Source of the DNA: Planctomycetaceae bacterium
Lineage (GTDB): Bacteria; Planctomycetota; Planctomycetia; Planctomycetales; Planctomycetaceae
Length of the DNA: 50,229 nt
Direction of reading: 5' to 3'
NCBI GenBank assembly: GCA_021732995.1
Contig: JAKFWA010000041.1
Coordinates: 1-50,229 of the forward strand
Below the pieces are notes generated by a model. That model did no database searches, had not been told where the DNA came from, and saw only the letters and a list, made by a program, of their open reading frames with translations. The position numbers were made by a program, and so were the translations under genes. Shown one piece after another: positions 25,101 through 36,200 of this stretch; position 1 is the stretch's first letter; every line of letters begins with the position of its first letter.

Positions 25101-25595
25101 CTAACTTGGCAAAACGTGCTTCGGGAAATCCTGAGGCTGTTGAGCCTGATGCTCGTGCGTCGGGCCACAGCACAGACGCAGATTCTTGATCATCTCACGG
25201 CCCAGACGGCTCTTGGGCAGCATGCGGCGAACCGCTTCGCGCAAGATCATTTCGGGCTTCTTTTCCCAGACCTGAGCCGCTGTGAAGACACGACGTCCGC
25301 CCGGATAACCCGAGTAACGCTGGTAGGTGCGGGTCTTCATCTTGACGGTGAAGTACGGATGCTCGGGATGACGCTCCGGCTTGCCGCTGAAACGCACCTT
25401 GTGGGCGTTCAAAACCACAACCACATCGCCGCTCAAAACGTGAGGCGTGTAGTCGGGCTTGTGTTTGCCCATGAGTACTTGGGCAATCTGGGTCGCCAAG
25501 CGTCCGACGATCTGACCATCTGCATCAAGGATCAGCCACTGCGGTTTCGCAGTTTCTTTTTTGGTCATCGTCGACCGCTGAGTAAAGTCTGCCAC
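25101..25595 (-). CDS. rplM: 50S ribosomal protein L13
   Basis: The protein has 164 residues with the L13 pattern: WLILDADGQIVGRLATQIAQVLMGKHKPDYTPH (listed here only to locate it, near residue 20), the SGDVVVVLNAHKVRFSG strand, and YSGYPGGRR. L13 is an early-assembly large-subunit protein. A GTG at 25595 preceded by GAGAGG at about 8 bases is the likely start; an ATG at 25568 is the alternative. A C-terminal extension rich in His and Gln (THEHQAQQPQDFPKHV) goes beyond the usual ~142 residues. It heads the rplM-rpsI operon. Confidence 0.95.
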   Translation of the reverse strand: MADFTQRSTMTKKETAKPQWLILDADGQIVGRLATQIAQVLMGKHKPDYTPHVLSGDVVVVLNAHKVRFSGKPERHPEHPYFTVKMKTRTYQRYSGYPGGRRVFTAAQVWEKKPEMILREAVRRMLPKSRLGREMIKNLRLCCGPTHEHQAQQPQDFPKHVLPS

Positions 25596-25634
25596 GGCAG
25601 GAACCTCTCGAAGTTATCGTTCGAATGTCGCTGA

Positions 25635-25686
25635 GCTGTCAAAATCCGACAGCATCTGTATCTTTTGGCCCGTTTCGGCAACGGGC
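25635..25686 (-). promoter_or_regulatory. Structured leader of rplM-rpsI
   Basis: Two perfect hairpins lie upstream of rplM in the sense of transcription: GCCCGTT/AACGGGC (25686-25680 with 25674-25668, 5-base loop) and GCTGTC/GACAGC (25653-25648 with 25640-25635, 7-base loop). Ribosomal operons are often autoregulated through such leaders, with L13 the repressor in E. coli. Whether these stems have that role is inference. They lie between the CPBP gene end (25771) and the rplM start. Confidence 0.4.
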
Positions 25687-25770
25687 GCACAATGTCTAAG
25701 TCGCGAAAGGGGGGGCAGGTTAACGAGCACTGGCGTGCGGTTCAACTTGTCGCGCCAAAATCGCTGAGCC

Positions 25771-26580
25771 CTACTTTTCGGCGATGGCGGTTGCACTGAG
25801 CCACGCGAACAGCAGGTTGGTCGCGTTGAACAGCGCGTGTGTGATCACGTTCGCCGCGAAACTCCGCCGCTGCTGGTAGAGATAACCCAAGAGTACCGCC
25901 AAAGGCAACAGCGGCACCGAATCTGGCATGCCGTGCACGGCCGCGAAGATCACTGCTGTGGCGATGAGAGCGGCCCTTGGTGGCACGCTGAGTTCCAATC
26001 TGGTCTGGAGAACCACTCGGTAGAAGAGTTCTTCATACAGGGGGGCGATGACGGCGGCCGCGAAGAAGACCCAGGCGACTGGTTCGAATGAACTGTTGTT
26101 CTGCAGGAACCTCAGCAGCGGGTGCAGGTTGTCGTCTTTTCGCCAAGGCAGGGTTGCGTACCAGATCGCAAAAACTGGGAGAAATGAGAGCAGATAGACG
26201 TGCACGCCATCTCGAGCTTGTCTTGTGAGGCCCCTGAGATGGAAGCCGAGAGATTCGGGGGATACCTGCGGGTGCGTCACTAACAGCAGCAGCACGGCCA
26301 AGCCAATCAAGGAGCGGAACAGGCAACCGGTCTGCAGTGCAGACAGTTCGATCGCCGTCGTGGTGCTGGTTGTTACGTGCAGCACGTTGACGAGGCTCGG
26401 AAAGATGCTGGCGCAGACCAGAACGACCGCTGCCCAATGCACCACCGGAGTCCGTTGCGGTACCGGTTCAAGGAGAGTTTGGCCGCGCATCAATCGCGGC
26501 ACGCTCCTCAACCAGCAGGCCAGGCTGGCCACCATCAGGCAGCCGGTGATGACAATGACGGATGTCGGTTCGTCACTCAT
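25771..26580 (-). CDS. CPBP-family intramembrane glutamic/metal protease (CaaX-like)
   Basis: The product has 269 residues and about seven or eight hydrophobic segments. The CPBP motifs are visible: E-E-L-F-Y-R with Glu183, Glu184 and Arg188, then AAVHG with His216, and THALFNATN with the last conserved His and Asn. These residues line the membrane-buried active site of Rce1-type proteases. Bacterial members process or degrade membrane peptides, sometimes giving bacteriocin self-immunity; the substrate here is unknown. Its stop is 176 bp before rplM on the same strand, and its 5' end is divergent from the giant repeat gene. Confidence 0.88.
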   Translation of the reverse strand: MSDEPTSVIVITGCLMVASLACWLRSVPRLMRGQTLLEPVPQRTPVVHWAAVVLVCASIFPSLVNVLHVTTSTTTAIELSALQTGCLFRSLIGLAVLLLLVTHPQVSPESLGFHLRGLTRQARDGVHVYLLSFLPVFAIWYATLPWRKDDNLHPLLRFLQNNSSFEPVAWVFFAAAVIAPLYEELFYRVVLQTRLELSVPPRAALIATAVIFAAVHGMPDSVPLLPLAVLLGYLYQQRRSFAANVITHALFNATNLLFAWLSATAIAEK

Positions 26581-27268
26581 GTGGCCAGTCAGGTGAAGTT
26601 AGAACGGAGTCGAAGTAAGGGACACCCAGCATGTCAGGAACGCGACTGCAGGACAATCTTGGTCATGATCACACCTGGCTGCTGCTCTCATGGCAGGGAA
26701 CCGGTCTGTTCGGTCCGAAACACCGGTCACTCTTCTGAATCTTCGCCGCCGTGAACCTGTTTCAAGGTTCCCGCGATCCCCGCCATCAAATGTGTCGCAA
26801 AAGTCACAATCAGCAAGCGGGAGGGAACGCGCTATCGCCGGAGGGTATTTCTACCTGTCGTCGTCGGAATGGTCAGAAGAGTGAGAGAGTTCGGTAGCCA
26901 TGGTTCGAGCCACCGAACCGGCAGGACAGCTTGCGGCAGATACCTCAGATGCACCCCTTCACGAACTCCCAAACCGCACCTACGAGGATTATCGACGAAG
27001 CTAGTACGACGTTGCGTAGTGTGTCACTGCGCGCCCAGTTTTCGTCACGCAAGGGTTGGAACACAAGCGCTCTCTCGAACGGCGTCATCACGAGCACGCA
27101 TGTCTTTCAGCCAGGTTCGCAAGTTCCACGTTCTCGAGCGGAGTTGTAGGGCCCAGGCAAGGTATCAGGCCTCGGCTGTTACGAACTCAACTCGTGCCCG
27201 TTTACCGGGGCGCGTGGAAGGATTTGGATTCCGCATCACCCCGATGCGAAAGCCAACAAGGAATTGCA
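26581..27268. other. Long intergenic region upstream of the giant repeat gene
   Basis: These 688 bases separate the divergent CPBP and giant-protein genes. Two overlapping open frames cross 26869-27268 but they have low-quality composition (Arg/Ser/Thr-rich), no ribosome-binding site, and run into the giant gene in other frames, so I do not call them. The giant gene's own frame is open from 27056, yet the ATG at 27269 carries the ribosome-binding site. The region probably contains a long leader or regulatory sequence; I cannot define a promoter. Confidence 0.45.
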
Positions 27269-30200
27269 ATGTCCAGAGACCTCTGGAATCGCTCCGTTTG
27301 GGACTCCTTCGCCTCTCGATTGAAGAGCCTCATCAAGCCGATGAAGCGTCGTCGTCGGCACTTCACGTTCTCGCTGCCCAGCCGTTCGGTGCAGACGAGT
27401 GACGTACTGGAAGAACGCATTACGCCGGCGATCGGTGTGGCTTTCTCTGGCGGTGCCTTGTCCATTACGGGCACCACGGCCGCTGACGCTGTCACGATCA
27501 ACGCGACGTCTACCGGTACTGAAGTCAAAACCGGGTCGACGCTGATCAGTAAGGTGTCGAACGCGACCTCCAGCAATATCACGACCATCAACTATGCCGG
27601 TGGTGCGGGTAATGACACGCTGGTGGTGACCGGCGTGACCTCGGCGGTGACGGTCAATATGGCCAATGCCGAACAGTTGACGATGAACGGCAACAACCTG
27701 ACCGTCGTGACCAACTGCCCGATCGCGTTTGGCGCGGGCAACGTGACCGGCACGTTGACCGTCAACGCGGGTGGCAACGTGACCGACGTTGGCAAACTGG
27801 TCGTCACCGGCAAGACGACCATCAACGCGGGCACGAACAACATCACGCTGGATACGGCGGGTGGTGCGTTCGGTCAACTGGTGCTGACTGGTGCCAATGT
27901 GCAGGTTATTGAAGGTGCTGATACCGATATTGGTAATTCAACAATTACCGGTACGTTCCAGTTGACCTCCAGCGGAAACGTCATTGATACCGGCGTGCTG
28001 GCTGTTTCGGGAACGACCACGATCGCTGCTGCGTCCAAGAATATCACTCTGGATAATGCGACGAACTCCTACGGCACACTGGTGTTGACCGGCTCGAACA
28101 TCAACATCGCCGAAACCGGTGCGACGGATCTGGGTAATGTGACAGCGACCGGCACGCTGACGGTGCTTTCCACTGGCGCCATCACCGACAGCGGTAAGGT
28201 ATCCGCGACCGGTATTACGAACATCAACGCGGGTTCGAACGCGATTACACTGGATACCAGCAACAACACGTTCGGCACGCTGGTTCTGACCGGCGGCAAC
28301 ATCCGCGTGGTGGAAGCCGCGGCGATGGATCTGGGCGCGACGACGGCCACGGGCACGTTCAACGTGAGTTCGACGGGTGCCATTACGGATACCGGCAAGC
28401 TCACTATCACTGGTAACACGACGTTTAGCGCACCCGGCCAGGCAATCACCCTCGATCAGGCGACGTCCGTGTTCGGCTCGCTGACTTTGACCGGCGCGAA
28501 TATCTCGATTATCGAGGGTGCTGCTTCGGATCTGGCGGCGGTAACGGCTTCAGGCACGTTCAGCCTGACGTCGACCGGCGCGATTACGGATTCTGGCACC
28601 CTGGCCATTACCGGCATCACCACGATGAAGGCGGCCGGTCAGCCCATTACTCTGGATAGCGCCAATTCGACGTTCGGCACCCTGTTGCTGACGGGCGCCA
28701 ATGTGTTGATTGTCGAGAACGCCGCGACGGACATCGGCTTGAGTGCCATCAGCGGCACGCTCAGTATTACTTCAGCCAGCAACGTGACGGACTCGGGCAA
28801 GATCTCAGCTTCCGGCGCAACCACTATCACCGCTGGAACGAATAGTGATATTACGATTGATACGGCCGGTGGGTTGTTCGGCACGCTGGTGCTGACCGGA
28901 CGCAATGTGCGCATTGTGGAAGCTGCAGCGACGGACCTGGGCGGGGTTACCGCAACCGGCACTTTCCAACTGACGACGACCGGAGCCGTGACAGATTCTG
29001 GAGTCCTGGCGATCACCGGCACGACAACCATCGGTGCCGGATCAGCTACCGTCACGCTGGATAATGTCAGTAATACGTTTGGCACGATTCTGCTGACCAG
29101 CGGTGCCGCGACGCTCGTCGAGAACGCGCCAACTGATTTCGGCGCGAGCACAATCAGTGGTGCGCTCAGCGTGACATCGAACGGCGCCATTACCGATTCC
29201 GGCAAGATGAGTGTCACCGGTCTGACCACATTGAACGCGGGTGCGAACAATATCACGCTGGATACGTCGGGCGGCGTGTTCGGTGCGCTGGCGTTGACGG
29301 GAAACAACGTCACGCTGGTGGAAGCAGCTGCTTCGGATCTGGGTGCGTCGACGATTGGTGGCAACCTGACGCTGACCTCCTCGGGCGCGGTCACTGACTC
29401 GGCCGACGTTGTGGTCGCTGGAATCGCGACGGTCAACGCGGGTGCGAATGACGTCACCCTGAACTCGGCGAACAACAAGTTCGGCACGTTGGCTCTGACA
29501 GGCAAGAACCTGACCGTTGTCGAACTGGATGCCACGGAACTCGGCGCGACGACCGCGTCGGGCACACTGACCGTCACCTCTGGCGGCGATGTTACCGACA
29601 CCGGCAAGCAGACGGTCGCGGGCAAGCTGACGATCAGCGCCGCTGGCCAGGATATCACGCTCGACACCAATACAAACACTTTCGGATCAGTGGCGCTGAC
29701 CGGGCTGGACGTGATCCTGGTGGAAGCTGGCGGCACCGATTTCGCGGCTTCGACCGTGACTGGTTCGTTAACGCTGACGGCCACTGGTGCCGTGACAGAC
29801 AGCGGTAACGTGAACGTCACCGGTATTACGACCGTCAGCGCCGCCGGTCAGGCCATCACGCTCGATCAGACGGCCTCGCGCTACGGCACTTTGAGAATGA
29901 CCGGAGCCAGCGCGAAGATTTCGAACAATGCGGCTCTCGTGCTGGGTACCAGCACAGTCTCCGGCACTCTGACGGTGACCGCCCCCGGTGTGACTGACTC
30001 GGGCAAGCTGGTCATTGGTGGAGCGGTCGCGATCACGTCAACGGCCCAGCCGATCACGCTGGATGATCCCGCGTCGACGTTTGGTTCCCTGACCCTGACC
30101 GGTGCCGCGATCACGATCGTGGAAGCCGCCCCGGTGGATCTGGGCAACGTCACCGCGACAGGTGGTTTGTCAGTCACATCGACCGGCGACATTACCGACA

Positions 30201-33200
30201 CGGGCAAGCTCGTTGTGACCGGTGCCACGACCTTCAACGCCGGTGCCGCCAACATCACGTTGAACTCGGCTGGCTCGGTGTTCGGTGCGTTGAGCCTCAC
30301 TGGTAACAACGTGCTGTTGATTGAAGCATCCGCTTCCGATCTCGGAGCGAGCACGATCGGCGGCACGTTCTCACTGACCAGCACGGGTGCCGTGACGGAC
30401 TCGGGAGCTGTGAATGTCACGGGTGCCACCACCATTATCGCCTCTGCCCAGAACATCACACTCGATGTCTCGGCGAACACGTTCGGCACGCTGACTCTGA
30501 CCGGCAAGGATGTGACGATCGTTGAAGGCGAAGCGACGGATTTGGGTAACGTCACGGCGACGGGTATCCTGAATCTGACATCGGCCGGAGCCATCACGGA
30601 TACCGGCGCGGTGATCATCACTGGTAACACCACGCTGAACGCGGGTGTGAATGCCATTACGTTGAATTCCGCGACGAACGCCTACGGTCCGTTGAACGTC
30701 ACGGGTTCGAATGTGACACTGGTTGAGACCGGTCCGACAGCCCTGTCGGCAGTGACTGCCAGCGGTAACTTCACGCTGACCACGTCGGGTGCGGTGACTG
30801 ATACCGGTACGGTGTCGGTTGCGGGTACTGCGACGATTGGAGCGGGTACCAACGCGGTGACACTGGATACCGCGACGAACAAGTTCGGCACCATTGCCAC
30901 GACGGGTGGCGTTGTGATTGTCGCAGCGACAGGTGCGGTTGATCTCGGAACGACGTCGGCCACGGCCCTGACCGTGACTGCGAGCGGTGCGATTACGGAC
31001 TCGGGCAATGTGACGGTGACCGGTGCCGTGACTGTCACGTCCAGCACCAGCGACATCACGATGAACTCGGCGGGCAGCACGTTTGGCGCTGTGAAGCTGA
31101 ACGCTGTCAACGCCACCCTGGTTGAGAACGCCGCGACGGATCTGGCCGCGGTTACCACATCCGGTGACTTCACACTGACATCGGCTGGTGCGGTGACTGA
31201 CTCTGGCACGTTGAACGTGACGGGTAACGCCGCGGTGACAGCCACCGGCCAGAACGTGACTCTGGATACGACAGGCAATCTGTTCGGCGGCATTCGAGTG
31301 GCCGGTTTGAACGTGGCCATCGTCGAGAATGACGCGACCAAGCTGGGTGCTTCCACCATCACGGGAACGCTGACTGTGACCTCGGCGGGTACGATTACGG
31401 ATTCAGCCAACGTGAACGTCACTGGTACGACCACGCTGCTGGCTCCGAACCGAGTCATCACGCTGGACTCGGTGGGCAACACGTTCGGCACGCTGGTCAT
31501 CAACGGTGGCAAGGTCACCATTGTGGAAGCCGCCGCGACCGATCTGGGTGCCAGCACGTTTACGGGCGCCTTCCAGTTGACCTCGGGCGGCAACGTCACC
31601 GACACCGGTGCGCTGAATATCACTCAGATGACGACCATCAACGCCGGCGCGAACGACATCACGCTGGACGTGGCTACCAATATCCTGGGTGCTCTGGCGC
31701 TGACGGCCAACAATGTCACGATTGTGGAGAACGCACTGACCGAACTGGGTGCCTCCACCATCGCCGGCAATCTGACAATTACCAATGCTGTGGGCGGCGT
31801 TGCTGATATCGGTACTGTCGCCGTCACCGGCAATACGACGGTCACGGCCACTGGCCGCGACATCACTTTGGATAACCCGACGTCGGTGTACGGCGGCTCG
31901 TTCGTCGCGACAGGCAAGAACGTCACGCTGGTGGATGACTCCGCCGTTGATCTGGGCGCGATCACCGCGACTGCGGCTCTGACAGTCACCGGCAGCGGTA
32001 ATGTCACCGATTCGGGCAAGTTGGATATCACTGGTGCCGCCACGTTCAACGCGGGTGGCAACGATATTACTCTCGATCAGGCCACGTCGAAATTTGGCAG
32101 TATCAACTTCACGGGTAACAACGTCGCGATTACCGAAGCTGACGCCACGGCTGTGGGCACGGGATCGGCCGCAGGCACCCTGGGCCTGACCTCAGGCGGC
32201 GCGATTACGGACACGGGCGTGATCAGCGTGGCTGGCAACGCCACGATCACCGCCGGTGCCAACGCCATCACGCTGGATACAGCTACTTCGAACTACGGTG
32301 GCGACCTGATCCTTACCGGCTCGAACGTGACGGTTGTTGATCACTCGGCTGTTTCGCTGGGCGCGACAACTGCGACTGGCTCGCTGTCGATCACGGCGTC
32401 TGGAAACATTACGGACGCGGACACGATTACTGTCGGCACGACGACCACGTTCAATGCTGGCACGGGCGATATCACTCTGGATGAAGCGGCGAACGCTTTC
32501 ACGGGTGCTTTGCGTCTGACCGGAGCGAACGCGACGCTGACACTGCCGGGCGCGGTCGACTTCGGTACGACGACGCTGAGCGGCACCTTGAACGTCCAGG
32601 CCAACGGCGCGGTCACGGATTCGGCGACGGTTATCGTGGCAGGTGGCGTGACGATTGATGCCAGCACGAACGACATCACGTTGAACGAGCTCGCGAACTC
32701 GTTCGGCACACTGGTACTGACCGGTGATGACATTGCGATCGTGGAAGCTGAAGCCGTCGTGCTGGGTGCTACAGCCGCCGGTGCGACGCTGTCGATTACC
32801 GCGTCCGGTACCGTGACTGATACCGGCACGATTACCACTGTTGGTAATACGACAATTTCGGCCGCTGGCCGCGATATCACGCTGGATGAAACTGCGAATG
32901 ATTTCGGCGCCGCTGTGGCGATCACTGGAGCCGCGGTTCTGATCGTTGATGCCACTGGTATTGATCTGGGTGCGTCGACGGTCACGGGAACATTCAACTT
33001 GTCGACTGGTGGCGCAATTACCGATAGCGGCGCTCTGGCGATCTCGGGAGTCGCGACGATCAACGCGGGTTCCAACAACATCACGCTGAATACGGCGGGC
33101 AACACGTTCACGGAACTGCTGCTGACGGGTGCGGACGCGACCATCGTCTCGAACACCGCGATTGAACTGGGTGCGGCCACGCTGACTGGTGACTTCGCAC

Positions 33201-36200
33201 TCACATCGGTCGGAGCTGTGACCAACAGTGGCAACCTGCTGATTTCCGGTAACGCCACTGTGACGGCGACTGGCAAGAACGTCACGCTGGATCAATCAGG
33301 TAACACGTTTGGCGGCGCGGTGTCCGTAACGGGTGCGACTGTGATCCTGGTTGATACAGGAGCCACGGACCTGGGTGCGACGACGGCGACCGCCACGCTC
33401 ACTTTGACGTCAGGTGGCGACATCACGGACAGTGGCACGGTCACCGTGACTGGCGCCGTGACGCTGACTACGCTAGCTGACGATATCACTCTCGATGAAG
33501 CTGCCAACGCCTTCGGTACTCTGGTGATGACCGCCGTGGACGCCACGATTGTCGAGAACGCGGCCACAGACCTCGGCCTCACGACGTTGAACGGTGCCTT
33601 GAACATCACCAGCGCCGGCAACGTCACCGATAGCGGCGTGTTGTCGGTTGTGGGTGCTCTCGACGTTACCGCTACTGGCAAGGACATTACGCTCAACAGC
33701 GTGGCCAACAGCTTCGGCGGCATCATCAGCTTCACTGGTGCCAACGTGATTCTGATTGATACCACGGCGGTGGATCTGGGAACGTCAACGGCCACCGGCA
33801 CCTTGAATCTGACTTCCGGTGGCGCGGTGACGGACGCCGGCACACTGACCATTGCCGGTACGACGACCATCGGAGCGGTCGGTAACACCATCACCCTGGA
33901 CGACGCCAGCAATGCGTTCGGCACGCTGGTTATGAGCGGTTCGAATACGCTGGTTGTGGCCTCGGGCGCGGCGGATCTTGGCGCGAGCACGATCACCGGC
34001 ACGCTCAGTGTGACGGCTGGCGGCGCGATCACCGACAGTGGCACGCTGGCTGTGACCGGCAACACCACACTGGACGCCGGTGCCAACGACATCACGCTCA
34101 ACGCCGCGAACCATCAGTTTGGCACGTTGATCATCACAGGCAAGGATGTCACCATCCTGGAAAGCGCCGGCACGGATCTGGGCACGACAGCGACTTCCGG
34201 TCTGTTGTCGGTCACATCGACCGGTGCGATCACCGACAGCGGCACGCTGACGGTTGTCGGCGCGGCGACCTTCAATGCCGCGACGAACAACATCACTCTG
34301 GATGAAACCGCTTCGGCTTTCGGCTCAGTCAACCTGACGGGTGCGGCTGTCTCCGTCGTGGAAGCGGATGCGACAGACGTTGCGGCAGCGACAGTCACGG
34401 GTAACTTCACACTGACCAGTGGCGGCAATGTGACGGACAGCGGCACGCTGGCCATCACTGGCAAGCTGACGGTGAACTCGGGTTCGAATGACATCACACT
34501 GAACTCGGCGGCTTCGACGTTCGGCACGGTGGTGCTGACGGGTAACAATGTCGCCGTCACCGAGAACGCGGCGACCGATCTGGGCGCCAGTGCGATTGCG
34601 GGCACTCTGGCCGTGACCTCATCTGGTGCGATTACCGACAGTGGCGCAATCACGGTCGTCGGCAACACGACGATCACCGCGACGGCCAGCAACATCACGC
34701 TCGACCACGCGGGCTCGGCATATTCAGCCCAGTTGGCTTTGACGGGTGCTGTCGTCAGCGCTCGTACCAGTGGCGGTATGGAACTGGGTGCGATCACGGC
34801 GACGGGTGCGTTGAGCCTCACCGCCGCCGGTGCGATCAATGACAATGCGACCATCACGGCGGGCGGCACCACCACGCTGACTGCCGGTGTGGGCGATATC
34901 ACTCTGGATGAAGCCGGTAGCACGTTTACCGGAGCCCTGCTGAGCAGCGGTGCCAACATCACACTGACGTTGCCGGCCGCCGCGAACCTCGGCAACACGA
35001 CCGCCACCGGCAACCTGACGGTGGTGGCTACCGCCGCGATCACGGACAGCGGCAAGCTGGATGTCACGGGCACCGCGTCCTTCGACGCCGGTACCGCGAA
35101 CATCACTCTGGATGACACGACCTCGGTCTTCGGCACGGTGCTGTTGAGCGGTGGCGTGATCGCCCTGACCGAAGCCGCCGCGACCGACCTCGGAACATTA
35201 ACGGCAACAGGCAACTTCACCCTGACTTCGGGTGGAGCGGTGACCGACAGCGGTGCCCTGACGATCGGCGGCGCCTTGAGCGTCACGGCCACAGGCTTTG
35301 ACATCACTCTGGACGAAGCCGGCAACGCACTGACCGGAGCGGCCACGTTGCGTGGCGATGACATCACGTTCCTGGACTCCAACGCTCTTGATATCGCGGC
35401 CGTCACTGCGACGGGCAATCTGTCCGTCACCGCGGGTGGAGCCATCACGGACAGTGGCACGTTGACGGTTACTGGCAACGGTACCTTCGATGCCGGTACG
35501 GACGACATCACGCTCGACGTGACTTCTTCGAGCTTCGGCGGCGACCTGGTGTTGTCCGGTGAGGACATCGCCGTGCGTGATAACTCGGCGGCTTCGCTGG
35601 GTGCGATCGCCGCCACTGGCTCGCTGGCCATCACGGCCTCGGGCACCATCACGGATACGGCTGCGATCAGCGTGGGTACGACCTCGACCTTCAGTGCGGG
35701 TACGGGTGACATCACTCTGGACCACGCCGGCAGTGCGTACACGGGTGCGATCAGCCTGACGGGTACCAATGGTGCCCTCACGATTCCGGCCGCCGTTGAT
35801 CTGGGCGCGTCCACGTTGAGTGGCACGCTCACGGTGACAGCCACCGGTTCGATCACGGATTCGGGTACGCTGGCTGTTACGGGGACGACCACACTGGATG
35901 CTGGCACAAGCGACGTCACTGTCGATAGTGCGGCGAACACCTTTGGCTCGCTGGTTCTCACCGGCCAGAACCTCACGGTCGTGGAAGCGGCCGCGACGGA
36001 CCTCGGTGCGACGACAGCCACTGGAACGCTGACACTCACGTCGGATGGCGCGGTAACCGACAGCGGTACTGTCACGGTTGCGGGCATCACGACCATCACG
36101 GCGACAGGCTACGGTGTCACGCTGGATGATGCCGCAAACGACTTCACTTCAGCGGTGGCTGTGGTTGGTGCGTCCGCCACACTGGTTGATGCCACGGCGA

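Noticed and set aside
26869-27402. Open frame of 177 residues overlapping the start of the giant gene
   Set aside because: It has no ribosome-binding site, implausible composition, and overlaps the well-supported N-terminus of the giant gene in another frame.
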